Below, in pieces: positions 42,480 through 50,758 of a stretch of 64,000 nucleotides of DNA (within the stretch, counting starts at the first letter, position 1; each line of letters begins with the position of its first letter). Origin of the DNA: Raineya sp964654605. Its GTDB lineage: Bacteria; Bacteroidota; Bacteroidia; Cytophagales; Thermonemataceae. The translations under genes and the position numbers were made by a program. The stretch is from assembly GCA_964654605.1 (NCBI GenBank), contig CAZZLW010000092.1, positions 6,884 to 70,883 on the forward strand, read 5' to 3'. The notes below the pieces were generated by a model. That model saw only the letters and a program-made list of their open reading frames with translations, searched no databases and had not been told where the DNA came from.

Positions 42480-43712
42480 ATGGCACAACAACTATCTTGC
42501 TCATTTTGCGGAAGAACAAAAAAAGACGGAGCATTTCTCATAACAGGCGTAAAAGCAAATATCTGCGAGCAGTGCGTAATGCAAGCTCACGAAATTGTAA
42601 TGGAGGAGTTCAAAGTTGCCCGCAAGCAATTTCCTGCCAAGCCCAATTTGCTCAAACCTGTGGAAATTAAAAAATATTTAGACCAATACGTAGTAGGACA
42701 AGATGATGCCAAAAAGGTGCTTTCGGTGGCAGTCTATAACCATTACAAAAGAATTATACACGCCGAAAATCGTCAGAAAGAGGAAATTCAGGTAGAAAAG
42801 TCTAATATCATAATGGTAGGACGCACTGGCACAGGGAAAACCTATCTGGCTCGCACCCTTGCCAATCTTTTGCAAGTGCCTTTTGCCATTGCCGATGCTA
42901 CCGTTTTCACAGAAGCAGGATACGTGGGCGAAGACGTAGAAAGTATTTTATCAAGGCTCTTGCAAGCCGCCGATTTCAATGTAAAAGCCGCTGAAAAAGG
43001 CATTGTTTATATTGATGAAATTGATAAAATAGCTCGCAAAGCCGATAACCCTTCTATTACGCGTGATGTGAGCGGTGAGGGCGTACAACAAGGTTTGCTC
43101 AAACTTTTAGAAGGTTCTATCGTGAATGTACCGCCCCAAGGTGGCAGAAAGCACCCCGAACAAAAAATGACTCCCGTGAATACTGAAAACATTTTATTCA
43201 TCTGTGGGGGGGCTTTTGATGGCATTGAGCGTATCATCGCTAAGCGTATGAATACCAACCCTATTGGTTTTACGAATGAAAAAAATAACCTAGTACAAGA
43301 TACCGAAGACCTCTTGCAATTTGTAACCCACCAAGACCTCAAAACTTTTGGGCTTATCCCCGAACTTTTAGGACGTTTGCCTGTGGTTACCAGCTTAGAA
43401 CCGCTTTCACGCGATACGCTCAAAAAGATTTTATACGAACCCAAAAACGCTCTTACTAAGCAGTATCAAAAACTTTTTGAAATGGAAGGAATTAGACTGA
43501 TATTTGAGGAAAGTGCTTTGGATTATATCGTTGATAAAGCCACTGAACTCAATCTCGGAGCCAGAGGTTTGCGTTCTATTTGTGAAGCTATTATGAATGA
43601 CGCAATGTTTGAGCTACCTTCACAAAAGGATATAAAAGTTCTTGAAATAGATGCCGATTACGCCGCCGAAAAATTTGAAAAGTCAAAATTAGCTAAATTA
43701 AAAGTAGCGTAA
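42480..43712 (+). CDS. clpX: ATP-dependent Clp protease ATP-binding subunit ClpX
   Basis: ClpX unfolds tagged proteins and feeds them to ClpP. The 410 residues start with the zinc-binding dimerisation domain (Cys7, Cys10, Cys29, Cys32). The AAA+ module has Walker A GRTGTGKT (about 115-122; the common form has Pro where Arg is here), FAIADATVFTEAGYVGEDVES, Walker B GIVYIDEIDKIA, and the RH segment VSGEGVQQGLLKLLEGS. The ClpP-binding loop is present near RIIAKRMNTNPIGF, in an altered form. The ATG at 42480 is preferred to an upstream TTG because it gives the usual N-terminus. clpP is not adjacent. A TTCAAA-rich tract follows. Confidence 0.96.
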   Translation: MAQQLSCSFCGRTKKDGAFLITGVKANICEQCVMQAHEIVMEEFKVARKQFPAKPNLLKPVEIKKYLDQYVVGQDDAKKVLSVAVYNHYKRIIHAENRQKEEIQVEKSNIIMVGRTGTGKTYLARTLANLLQVPFAIADATVFTEAGYVGEDVESILSRLLQAADFNVKAAEKGIVYIDEIDKIARKADNPSITRDVSGEGVQQGLLKLLEGSIVNVPPQGGRKHPEQKMTPVNTENILFICGGAFDGIERIIAKRMNTNPIGFTNEKNNLVQDTEDLLQFVTHQDLKTFGLIPELLGRLPVVTSLEPLSRDTLKKILYEPKNALTKQYQKLFEMEGIRLIFEESALDYIVDKATELNLGARGLRSICEAIMNDAMFELPSQKDIKVLEIDADYAAEKFEKSKLAKLKVA

Positions 43713-43730
43713 AGGGAGCAATAGTCCAAT

Positions 43731-43815
43731 AGTTCAAAAGTTCAAAGGCTTTAAGGGATTTTATACTTCAAACATTCAAACCTCAAACCTTAAACCTCAA
43801 ATATTCAAACCTCCC
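43731..43815 (+). repeat. TTCAAA-rich intergenic tract, copy 3
   Basis: About 85 bp of irregular units (AGTTCAAA, CATTCAAAC, CTCAAAC, TAAACCTC) between clpX and the sirtuin gene. It resembles the tracts at 8943-9058 and 11079-11135, on the same strand. Confidence 0.55.
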
Positions 43816-43866
43816 ACAATGATTTGGAAAATTTTCAGGCAAATTAGTCAAATTTCTTTGGATTGT

Positions 43867-44568
43867 ATGCGTAAAAAATTAGTTGTACTTTCAGGAGCAG
43901 GCATCAGTGCCGAAAGTGGTATCCGTACTTTCAGAGATACAGGTGGATTATGGGAAAATTATGATATTTTGGACGTAGCCAGTCCTATGGGCTGGGCTAA
44001 AAACCCCGCTCTTGTGCTGGATTTTTACAACCAACGGCGTCGTCAGCTCTTTTCTGTTGAACCCAATGCAGGTCATAGAACCCTTGCAGATTTGGAAAAA
44101 TATTTCGACGTTGTAATAGTTACTCAAAATGTAGATAATTTACACGAAAGAGCTGGCTCCACAAAAGTACTGCATCTTCACGGCGAACTGTTGAAAGTCA
44201 GAAGTACCATAGACCCCAATTTGGTGTATCCTTGGGAAAAAGATTTACATTTAGGCGATTTGTGTGAAAAAGGCTCTCAATTACGCCCACATATTGTTTG
44301 GTTTTACGAAGAAGTACCGATGATGGAAGTCGCTGCCATAGAAGCCCAATCTGCCGATATTTTTATAGTAGTAGGTACTTCAATGGTAGTGTATCCAGCG
44401 GCAGGACTTATCAATTATGTTGCTCGCGAAGTACCTAAATTCGTTATTGATGTAGAACAGCCCAACATCAACCTAAATTACTTTCATAATCTCACTTTTA
44501 TTCAAGAGAAAGCAGGAGTAGCTTTACCTCAACTTGCCCAGAAACTTATTGAAATGTATGCAAATTAG
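43867..44568 (+). CDS. cobB: NAD-dependent protein deacylase, Sir2 family (CobB-like)
   Basis: Sirtuins remove acyl groups from protein lysines using NAD. The 233 residues show GAGISAESGIRTFRD (NAD binding), TQNVDNLHERAGS and the catalytic His105 in HLHGEL. Tyr54 and Arg57 (YNQR) match the Tyr-x-x-Arg pair that SIRT5/CobB-type enzymes use for succinyl and malonyl lysine. The four Cys of the usual zinc site are missing: this region reads VRSTIDPNLVYPWEKDLHLG with one Cys nearby. The ATG at 43867 gives the usual family start (RKKLVVLSGAG); an ATG at 43819 would add 16 residues. The next gene overlaps its 3' end. Confidence 0.9.
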   Translation: MRKKLVVLSGAGISAESGIRTFRDTGGLWENYDILDVASPMGWAKNPALVLDFYNQRRRQLFSVEPNAGHRTLADLEKYFDVVIVTQNVDNLHERAGSTKVLHLHGELLKVRSTIDPNLVYPWEKDLHLGDLCEKGSQLRPHIVWFYEEVPMMEVAAIEAQSADIFIVVGTSMVVYPAAGLINYVAREVPKFVIDVEQPNINLNYFHNLTFIQEKAGVALPQLAQKLIEMYAN

Positions 44569-45352
44569 AAAGCAAGACAGAAGGCAGAGTAAAAAAAATA
44601 CAAAAGAACTTGTACTTATAGCATTTTTTTTGTCTTTTGTAGGAATTGCCCTTGCTCAAACGTCTCAAAAAAACTATCCCCTCAATTTACGAAACTTTGA
44701 CGAAAATAAAATCAAAGAAATCAAAAAAAATCCTGAATTTGACTATTCCGAAGATATTGACGAATATAAAGAATACGACCGCGATTGGCAATGGAAACAA
44801 TGGCGTTACGAAGAGCATCAACGCAATAATAAAAAAGACAACTGGAAAGCCGAAAAATTCCGTGAAAGAGATATTCCCGAATTTCCTAACATTACCTTAG
44901 GCGAAAGTTTTGTTTATGTAGCTATTACTATTTTGATTATTTTCCTGATTTTGATGCTTTTAGGCTTCGATGTGAGGTCTTGGTTTGCTTTCAATAAGAA
45001 AGTAAATGACGAGGCAATTATCATTGAAGAGAATTTAGAAGCTATCAGCAAAGACCAATTAGAGGCTTCTTTGCAAAAGGCTATTACCCAAAAAAGATAC
45101 AACGAGGCTCTAAGATATGCTTATTTGAAAGCATTGCAACTACTTGCCAATAAAAACCTTATAGAACTTTCTAAACAAAAAACCAACTTGGACTACCAAA
45201 TAGAATTGCGGCAGAAGAGAGCTACTCTTTCAGAAAATTTCAGAGATATTTCCACAATCTTTGCCTACATCAAATATGGTGAATTTATAGTTTCGCAAGA
45301 GCAGTTTGCTAGCATTTATCCTCATTTTGAGAGTTTTTATCAAAAAATTTGA
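44558..45352 (+). CDS. Membrane protein with DUF4129-like C-terminal domain
   Basis: The 264-residue protein has a signal peptide (LVLIAFFLSFVGIALAQ), a charged, Trp-rich periplasmic part (about 30-125; EYDRDWQWKQWRYEEHQ), and one membrane helix (VYVAITILIIFLILMLLGF). Its cytoplasmic C-terminal domain ends TIFAYIKYGEFIVSQEQFASI and resembles DUF4129, often found in transglutaminase-like and gliding-associated membrane proteins. Function unknown. It starts inside the sirtuin gene (ATG 44558) and its 3' end overlaps the convergent kinase gene by 44 bp. Confidence 0.6.
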   Translation: MQIRKQDRRQSKKNTKELVLIAFFLSFVGIALAQTSQKNYPLNLRNFDENKIKEIKKNPEFDYSEDIDEYKEYDRDWQWKQWRYEEHQRNNKKDNWKAEKFRERDIPEFPNITLGESFVYVAITILIIFLILMLLGFDVRSWFAFNKKVNDEAIIIEENLEAISKDQLEASLQKAITQKRYNEALRYAYLKALQLLANKNLIELSKQKTNLDYQIELRQKRATLSENFRDISTIFAYIKYGEFIVSQEQFASIYPHFESFYQKI

Positions 45353-45869
45353 TACCCTTTTCTATGGCTTGCACCGCCGAAAATAATCTCTGCTCGGCTT
45401 TTCCTTCAATAAGCTCATAAGGAAAGTGAAATTTGCGTAAATAAAACTCATAAAGCCTGTGAATTTCTTTTCTTTTTTCCAAACTCGGTTGCTCACGCAA
45501 TACATCATATTCCCAAGGCAAATCGGTGTTGCAAAGCAAATATAAATCAAAGTTTTGCTTAGATAAATTTTCTGCTATCCAAGAATGATGCCTTCCAAAC
45601 ACATATTCGCACCAAATATGTGTAACCAGTAATTCGGTATCTATAAAAATAATAGGTAGAAAAGGATTTTGAGTAATACTTTCCGAAATAATTTTGCTTT
45701 GCCCTTGGGCAATGGCAAGCACATCATCAAAAGTGTATTTTCTGCCCAAGTGGGTCAGATACTCGCGAGCGTATTCAGGCACCCAAATAGTTTGGTAATA
45801 TTTTGCCAAATTTTCGGCAAGTGTGCTTTTTCCTGTGGCTTCTGCCCCTACTATGGCAACTTTGAACAT
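45309..45869 (-). CDS. NadR-like P-loop kinase (nicotinamide riboside kinase type)
   Basis: The 186-residue protein is an AAA_28/NadR-C-type P-loop enzyme. Walker A lies at residues 8-16 (GAEATGKST), WVPEYAREYLTHLG follows at about 36-50, and IIFIDTELLVTHIWCEYVFG forms the Walker B region. Related proteins phosphorylate nicotinamide riboside for NAD salvage; here there is no adenylyltransferase domain, so kinase activity alone would be expected. The ATG at 45869 gives the family N-terminus (MFKVAIVG); an upstream alternative adds 13 residues. NAD use links it loosely to the sirtuin 700 bp away, which may be chance. Confidence 0.75.
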   Translation of the reverse strand: MFKVAIVGAEATGKSTLAENLAKYYQTIWVPEYAREYLTHLGRKYTFDDVLAIAQGQSKIISESITQNPFLPIIFIDTELLVTHIWCEYVFGRHHSWIAENLSKQNFDLYLLCNTDLPWEYDVLREQPSLEKRKEIHRLYEFYLRKFHFPYELIEGKAEQRLFSAVQAIEKGIKFFDKNSQNEDKC

Positions 45870-45940
45870 TCTGTATTTTTTTGACTTGCAATGTAGCATT
45901 TTTTGCAAAAAAAACTTTTATTTGCGAAAATGCTACATCT

Positions 45941-46297
45941 ATGAGAAAGCGACTAATTGCCGCCGCAATGTCTTTCTTGGGAGGCACCTGGGGCATACAA
46001 CATTTTTATTTAGGAAAGATAGGTAAAGGAGTGCTTTCTATTGTTTTTAGTTGGACAATCATTCCCACCATTATCGGTTTTGTAGATGCTATTCGTTTTC
46101 TTTCAATGACAGACGAACAATTTGATATAAAATTCAATTTTGAAGAGTACAAAAAGAAAATTATTGAAGAAGAAAATCGTAAGAGTTTATTCCACAGAGA
46201 TATAGGCTCTGAACTTGAAAAACTCGCCCAACTCATGGAAAAAGGATATATCACTTTTGAAGAATTTGAACGCCGAAAACTAAAACTTTTACAATGA
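45941..46297 (+). CDS. TM2 domain protein with SHOCT-like tail
   Basis: The 118-residue protein has a TM2 domain at the N-terminus (FLGGTWGIQHFYLGKIGKG, then a second hydrophobic helix to about residue 60). A charged linker follows, and then a C-terminal SHOCT-like helix pair (LEKLAQLMEKGYITFEEFERRKLKLL) of the kind thought to mediate oligomerisation. Role unknown. The ATG at 45941 is chosen because it begins the TM2 domain. Its stop overlaps the next start (ATGA). Confidence 0.8.
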   Translation: MRKRLIAAAMSFLGGTWGIQHFYLGKIGKGVLSIVFSWTIIPTIIGFVDAIRFLSMTDEQFDIKFNFEEYKKKIIEEENRKSLFHRDIGSELEKLAQLMEKGYITFEEFERRKLKLLQ

Positions 46298-47055
46298 TGC
46301 TCAAATGGAAACTCATGTTTAGCTCTATGCCTATTGCTTTGGGGGTAGTAGCTCTGAAATTTTTACTTATAGAAACTTTGAATTTTGATGGATGGGTAGA
46401 ATTGAGCGATATGGCTCTGGTAATCAGTGCAGGGGTGTTTCTGATTGGCTTTATGCTTTCAGGTACTCTCGCCGACTACAAAGAAAGTGAAAGAATACCC
46501 GGCGAAATTGCTTCTGCTCTGGAAAGCATTGAAGAAACCTGCCTCAATTTAGCAGAAAAAGTTTCTTATCCCAAAGATACTGTCCTGAAATACTGCCAAG
46601 AAATAGCTATCTGTATTGATAACTGGTTTTTGAAAAAAGCCTCTGATGAACAGATGTTTGCCTCATTGCAAAATTTCAACAATTTACTCAACGATTTGGA
46701 TAAACAAGGAGCCACCCCACCCGTACTGGCAAGAGTTTTCAATGAACTTGCCTCACTTCGCCGCACCCTCATACGTACAAGTGTAATTTCTCGTACAGGT
46801 TTCCTTACTACGGGCTATGTACTATTAGAAGTTCTGTTGGTTGTTACTTCAGCTACTATGCTCATTATCAAGTTCAAAAACTTAGTGGCAATGAGTCTGG
46901 TGGTGTTTTTTATTACACTGGTATACGTGTATATGTATCGCCTCATTAAAGATATTGATGACCCATTTGAGTATGTTGAGGGCAAAGAAAACGTTACTGA
47001 AGTAGCTCTTTTTCCATTACACGAATACATTGAACGTTTAAGAAAGCGAATGTAA
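46294..47055 (+). CDS. Four-helix membrane protein, bestrophin/DUF4239-like (tentative)
   Basis: The 253 residues form two N-terminal membrane helices (about 8-30 and 40-62), a soluble helical stretch of about 110 residues (ESIEETCLNLAEKV...FNELASLRRTLIR), then two more helices (about 172-222) ending in KDIDDPFEYVEG. Helix pairs flanking a cytosolic linker and the 'IDDPF' motif after the last helix recall the bestrophin-like DUF4239 family, but I am not certain. Translationally coupled to the TM2 gene by a 4-bp overlap; the CPBP gene follows after 8 bp. Confidence 0.5.
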   Translation: MMLKWKLMFSSMPIALGVVALKFLLIETLNFDGWVELSDMALVISAGVFLIGFMLSGTLADYKESERIPGEIASALESIEETCLNLAEKVSYPKDTVLKYCQEIAICIDNWFLKKASDEQMFASLQNFNNLLNDLDKQGATPPVLARVFNELASLRRTLIRTSVISRTGFLTTGYVLLEVLLVVTSATMLIIKFKNLVAMSLVVFFITLVYVYMYRLIKDIDDPFEYVEGKENVTEVALFPLHEYIERLRKRM

Positions 47056-47063
47056 TACTCATT

Positions 47064-47789
47064 ATGCAATTTACTTGGACACAAAACGAAAAAATAGCCG
47101 TTTGGGCATTGGGCTGTGTAACCGTGGGGTTTATTGCATATTGGTTTATATCGCAGTCTGCTTTTTTGGAAAAAATTTTTGAAAAAAAATATAAACCTCG
47201 CGAAAAAGCTATCTATTGGGTAGTTTTTCAAAGATTTGTTGGAGCAATTTTTTTGGGTATCTTACCAATGATTGCTATGAGTTTTGGGGCAAAATTCTTT
47301 CCAAATCAATATGGAGATGTATTGCCTGTCAGCAACTCTACTTGGTGGTGGATTGTGGGGCTTTCGGCTTTAGTTTTACCTATCAATTACCTAAATGCCA
47401 AAAAACCTGATAATTTGGCTATGTATCCCCAAATTCGTACCAAAGAATGGACACTGGCTACTTTCCTTTGGGAATATGGTACTTGGGTGCTTTACTTATA
47501 CGCTTACGAACTACTTTTTAGAGGTATCTTGTTGTTTGCTATTTGGCAAGCAACCCAAATGGCTTGGCTGGCTATTGCAGTAAATGTTGCGATTTATGCT
47601 ATAGCTCATATTCCCAAAGGGCAAAAAGAAGCAATTGGGGCTATCCCTTTGGGAATAGTGCTTGCGTATCTTACACTTGCCGAAGGTAACATTTGGATTG
47701 CAGTAATTGTACATATTCTTTTGGCTTTGAGTAATTCATTTTTTTCATTTTTAGCTCAACCCGAATTTAAGTTTGCAAGAAAAAAATAG
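47064..47789 (+). CDS. CPBP family intramembrane metalloprotease
   Basis: The 241-residue protein has about six to seven membrane helices and the CPBP (CAAX protease and bacteriocin-processing) marks. YELLFRG supplies Glu and Arg at about 148-154, AIAHIPKG supplies a His, and VIVHILLALSNS is the H-x-x-x-N box of the last motif. In other bacteria such enzymes process prenyl-type or peptide substrates; no substrate is evident here. The stop codon overlaps the GTG start of the next gene (TAGTG), so it may be part of the same transcript as the pseudaminic acid genes. Confidence 0.8.
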   Translation: MQFTWTQNEKIAVWALGCVTVGFIAYWFISQSAFLEKIFEKKYKPREKAIYWVVFQRFVGAIFLGILPMIAMSFGAKFFPNQYGDVLPVSNSTWWWIVGLSALVLPINYLNAKKPDNLAMYPQIRTKEWTLATFLWEYGTWVLYLYAYELLFRGILLFAIWQATQMAWLAIAVNVAIYAIAHIPKGQKEAIGAIPLGIVLAYLTLAEGNIWIAVIVHILLALSNSFFSFLAQPEFKFARKK

Positions 47790-49234
47790 TGGAAAAAATA
47801 ACAAAAATCTACTTCCGTGCCGATGGCAACTCGCAAATTGGTTTAGGGCATATCACTCGCAGTTTAGCCCTTGCCGATATGCTCAAAGAGCATTTTGAAA
47901 TTTACTTTTTGATACAAGAACCCTCGCAAGAAATTATTGCTCAAATTCAAGAAGTTACGAAAAATATTATCATTTTACCTCAAACACAAGATTTTTTAGC
48001 TGAAGCTCACAAGGTTGCACAAAGTTACCTCGTAGGCAAAGAAATTGTAGTTTTAGACGGCTACTACTTTCAAACGGATTATCAAAAGATTATCAAAGCA
48101 AAAGGTACAAAATTAGTTTGTATAGATGACCTACATGCTTGGCATTTTGTGGCTGATGTAGTAATTAACCATGCAGGGGGCGTACAAGGGAGCGACTACT
48201 CTTGCGAACCTTACACAAAGTTATGTTTGGGTTTGGAATATGCTCTTTTGCGAAAACCTTTTTTAGAAGCCGCCAAACAAGAACGAAACATTGAAAAAAT
48301 TGAAAATGTATTTATTTGTTTTGGCGGTAGCGACCCACATAATTTCACCGAAAAAGCTCTCAAAGCCTGCATAGAAGCACAGATTTTCAAAGAAATTCAC
48401 GTGGTGGTGGGGAGTGCTTATACACACTTTGAAAGTCTGAAAAATTTGACTATTCAAGAAAAAAATGTTTTTTTGTATCAAAATCTCAATGCACAAGATT
48501 TGTGTAATGTAATGCAAAAATGCCATTTGGGCATTGTCCCTGCCAGCAGTATCGCTTACGAATGTTTGGCTGTGGGTATGTATCTGATAGTGGGATATTA
48601 TGTGGAAAATCAGAAGGCGATGTATGAGAAACTTGCTTCCTTACAATATGTAATTGCTGCGGATACTTATCAAAACTTTTCTTTCAATAAAGAAACTCTA
48701 TCTATTCAAGACACATCTATTCCTAAATTCTCGCAAAATCATTTTTGGAGCATAAAAAAAGTTCTCGAAGTTTTTATAGAATTACTTATTGAAATAAGAA
48801 TTGCTAATGAACAAGATATGGATATATGTTTTGAATGGGCAAATGATGTCGAAGTTAGAAGAAACTCTATCAATCAAGAGCCTATCCTGTATGAAAATCA
48901 TTACAATTGGTTCAGAGAAAAACTAAATGATAAGAATACCATTTTTTATATTGGACAAATCAACAGCATTCCATTTGGACAAGTAAGAATAGATAGGAAA
49001 GGTGGGTATGGGTACATCAATTATACCATAGACAGGAAGTTTAGAGGTATGGGATTGGGAAAAATATTGGTAAGCAAAGTTATAAATCTACATAAAGATT
49101 TCAAGTGGATTGCTTATGTCAAAAACAACAACAACCAATCAAAAAGAATTTTTGAAAAACTCAACTTTACAAAAAAATCAGAAGAGGAAATAAAAGGAGA
49201 ACTTTACAACATTTATATTTTAGAAAAGAACTAA
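47789..49234 (+). CDS. pseG: Bifunctional PseG sugar-nucleotide hydrolase fused to PseH-like acetyltransferase
   Basis: Two steps of CMP-pseudaminic acid synthesis in one 481-residue chain. Residues 1 to about 325 are PseG, which removes UDP from UDP-2,4-diacetamido-2,4,6-trideoxy-altrose: IYFRADGNSQIGLGHITRSLA with the likely catalytic His21, IDDLHAWHF, and VFICFGGSDPHN. Residues about 333-475 are a GNAT domain (LIEIRIANEQDMDICFEWANDVEVRRNS) with the acetyl-CoA motif FRGMGLGK at about 416-423, as in PseH, which acetylates the 4-amino group one step earlier. The start is GTG, overlapping the stop of the CPBP gene. The next gene, pseI, acts immediately after PseG. Confidence 0.88.
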   Translation: MEKITKIYFRADGNSQIGLGHITRSLALADMLKEHFEIYFLIQEPSQEIIAQIQEVTKNIIILPQTQDFLAEAHKVAQSYLVGKEIVVLDGYYFQTDYQKIIKAKGTKLVCIDDLHAWHFVADVVINHAGGVQGSDYSCEPYTKLCLGLEYALLRKPFLEAAKQERNIEKIENVFICFGGSDPHNFTEKALKACIEAQIFKEIHVVVGSAYTHFESLKNLTIQEKNVFLYQNLNAQDLCNVMQKCHLGIVPASSIAYECLAVGMYLIVGYYVENQKAMYEKLASLQYVIAADTYQNFSFNKETLSIQDTSIPKFSQNHFWSIKKVLEVFIELLIEIRIANEQDMDICFEWANDVEVRRNSINQEPILYENHYNWFREKLNDKNTIFYIGQINSIPFGQVRIDRKGGYGYINYTIDRKFRGMGLGKILVSKVINLHKDFKWIAYVKNNNNQSKRIFEKLNFTKKSEEEIKGELYNIYILEKN

Positions 49235-49237
49235 CCT

Positions 49238-50290
49238 ATGCACCCAATCCACATTCAAGACCGAATTATTAGCCCTAATCATAAGCCTTTTCTCATTGCT
49301 GAAATGTCAGGCAATCATAATCAATCTTTGGAAAGAGCTTTGCAAATTGTAGATGCTGCCGCCGATGCAGGTGCCGATGCTATCAAACTGCAAACCTATA
49401 CCGCCGATACCCTCACCATTGATTTCAGAGAAAACGAGTTCTTTATTGCCGATAAAAATTCGCTATGGCAAGGCAAAAGTCTGTACGAACTCTATCAAGA
49501 AGCCTACACGCCTTGGGAATGGCACAAAGCTATCTTTGAACACGCAAAGAAAAGAGGCATTATCGCATTTAGCACCCCTTTTGATGAAACTTCGGTAGAT
49601 TTTTTAGAGGACCTGAACGTTCCCGCATATAAAATAGCCTCTTTTGAGAACAATCATTTGCCTTTGCTCAAAAAAGTTGCCCAAACAGGCAAGCCTGTCA
49701 TTATGAGTACGGGCGCAAGCACGCTTGCAATGATTGAGGAAGCCGTACAAACGCTGCGTGAGAATGGTTGTAAGGATATTATTTTGCTCAAATGTACGAG
49801 TACCTACCCTGCAAGTCCCGAAAATTCAAATATTCTAACCATTCCTCATTTAGCACAACTTTTTAACTGCCACGCAGGACTTTCTGACCATACTATGGGC
49901 GTAGGTGTTGCGGTTGCCTCTATTGCTTTGGGAGCAAGGGTAATAGAAAAACATTTTTGCTTGAGCCGTGCCGAAGGTGGCGTAGATAGTGCTTTTTCGC
50001 TTGAACCGCAAGAGTTCAAAATGCTTGTAGAAGAATGTAATAGAGCATTTTTGGGCTTGGGGCAAGTGCATTATGGCATTTTAGAAGCCGAAAAGAAAAG
50101 TCTAACCTACAAGCGTTCTATTTACGTAGTGCAAGATATAAAAGTAGGCGAAAAACTTACTTCCGAAAATATCCGTATCATACGCCCAGGTTTGGGTTTG
50201 CAACCTAAGTATTACGATTTTGTTTTAGGCAAAACAGCCAAGCAAGACCTCAAACGTGGCACAGCTCTGCACTTGGATATGTTGATGTAA
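49238..50290 (+). CDS. pseI: Pseudaminic acid synthase
   Basis: It condenses the PseG product with phosphoenolpyruvate to give pseudaminic acid. The 350 residues follow C. jejuni PseI closely: FLIAEMSGNHNQSLERAL, ADAIKLQTYTADTLTID, the LYELYQEAYTPWEWH block, MSTGAST, LKCTSTYPA, GLSDHTMG with VIEKHF, and a C-terminal SAF (antifreeze-like) domain from about 285 ending in GLQPKYYDFVLGKTA. It starts 3 bp after pseG-pseH. A promoter for the next two genes overlaps its 3' end. Confidence 0.95.
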   Translation: MHPIHIQDRIISPNHKPFLIAEMSGNHNQSLERALQIVDAAADAGADAIKLQTYTADTLTIDFRENEFFIADKNSLWQGKSLYELYQEAYTPWEWHKAIFEHAKKRGIIAFSTPFDETSVDFLEDLNVPAYKIASFENNHLPLLKKVAQTGKPVIMSTGASTLAMIEEAVQTLRENGCKDIILLKCTSTYPASPENSNILTIPHLAQLFNCHAGLSDHTMGVGVAVASIALGARVIEKHFCLSRAEGGVDSAFSLEPQEFKMLVEECNRAFLGLGQVHYGILEAEKKSLTYKRSIYVVQDIKVGEKLTSENIRIIRPGLGLQPKYYDFVLGKTAKQDLKRGTALHLDMLM

Positions 50291-50303
50291 TTTGTTATTT
50301 TTG
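50273..50303 (+). promoter_or_regulatory. Internal promoter for the protease/Uma2 pair
   Basis: TTG (50273-50275, inside the end of pseI) and TATTTTTG (50296-50303) are spaced by exactly 20 bp. Transcription would begin near 50310, about 17 bp before the protease ATG. Confidence 0.65.
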
Positions 50304-50326
50304 TGAAAATTAAACTTAAAATAACT

Positions 50327-50746
50327 ATGGGATTAGTATATGCCAAAATTACCTTGCTCAATGCAGGCGATATAGAAATGTATAGACGTGCCAAAATTGC
50401 AGAAAATGAAATCCGACAGGTAGAAGTAAAAATGCTTGTAGATAGCGGAGCATATATGATGGCAATTAACGAAGTCGTAAAAGAGCAGTTAGGTCTTTTC
50501 ATTGTAGATAAACGTAAAGCCCAATTAGCTGATGGTTCTGTGCAAGAATTTGACATTGCGGGTCCCATAGAAGTTCGTTTCGCAAACCGAAAAGCAGTGT
50601 GCAATGCCATAGTTTTGAAAGGTGATACAGAAATGCTCTTGGGGGCAATTCCTATGGAGGAGATGGACGTACTTATTCACCCACAAAAAAACGAATTAGT
50701 GGTCAATCCCGACCATCCTGTTATGGCTCAATTACCTATGAAATAA
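50327..50746 (+). CDS. Retropepsin-like (clan AA) aspartic protease
   Basis: The 139-residue soluble protein has one retroviral-type aspartic protease domain, so it would work as a dimer. The catalytic triplet is Asp39-Ser40-Gly41 in VEVKMLVDSGAYMMAIN. The hydrophobic strand LLGAIPMEEMDVLIHP near residue 110 corresponds to the second half of the fold. Bacterial members are poorly known; partners vary. The ATG at 50327 sits just after a good promoter; an upstream GTG overlaps the -7 box. The following Uma2 gene lies 12 bp downstream and is likely co-transcribed. Both interrupt the pse gene order. Confidence 0.75.
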   Translation: MGLVYAKITLLNAGDIEMYRRAKIAENEIRQVEVKMLVDSGAYMMAINEVVKEQLGLFIVDKRKAQLADGSVQEFDIAGPIEVRFANRKAVCNAIVLKGDTEMLLGAIPMEEMDVLIHPQKNELVVNPDHPVMAQLPMK

Positions 50747-50758
50747 TTTTGTTTGGAT

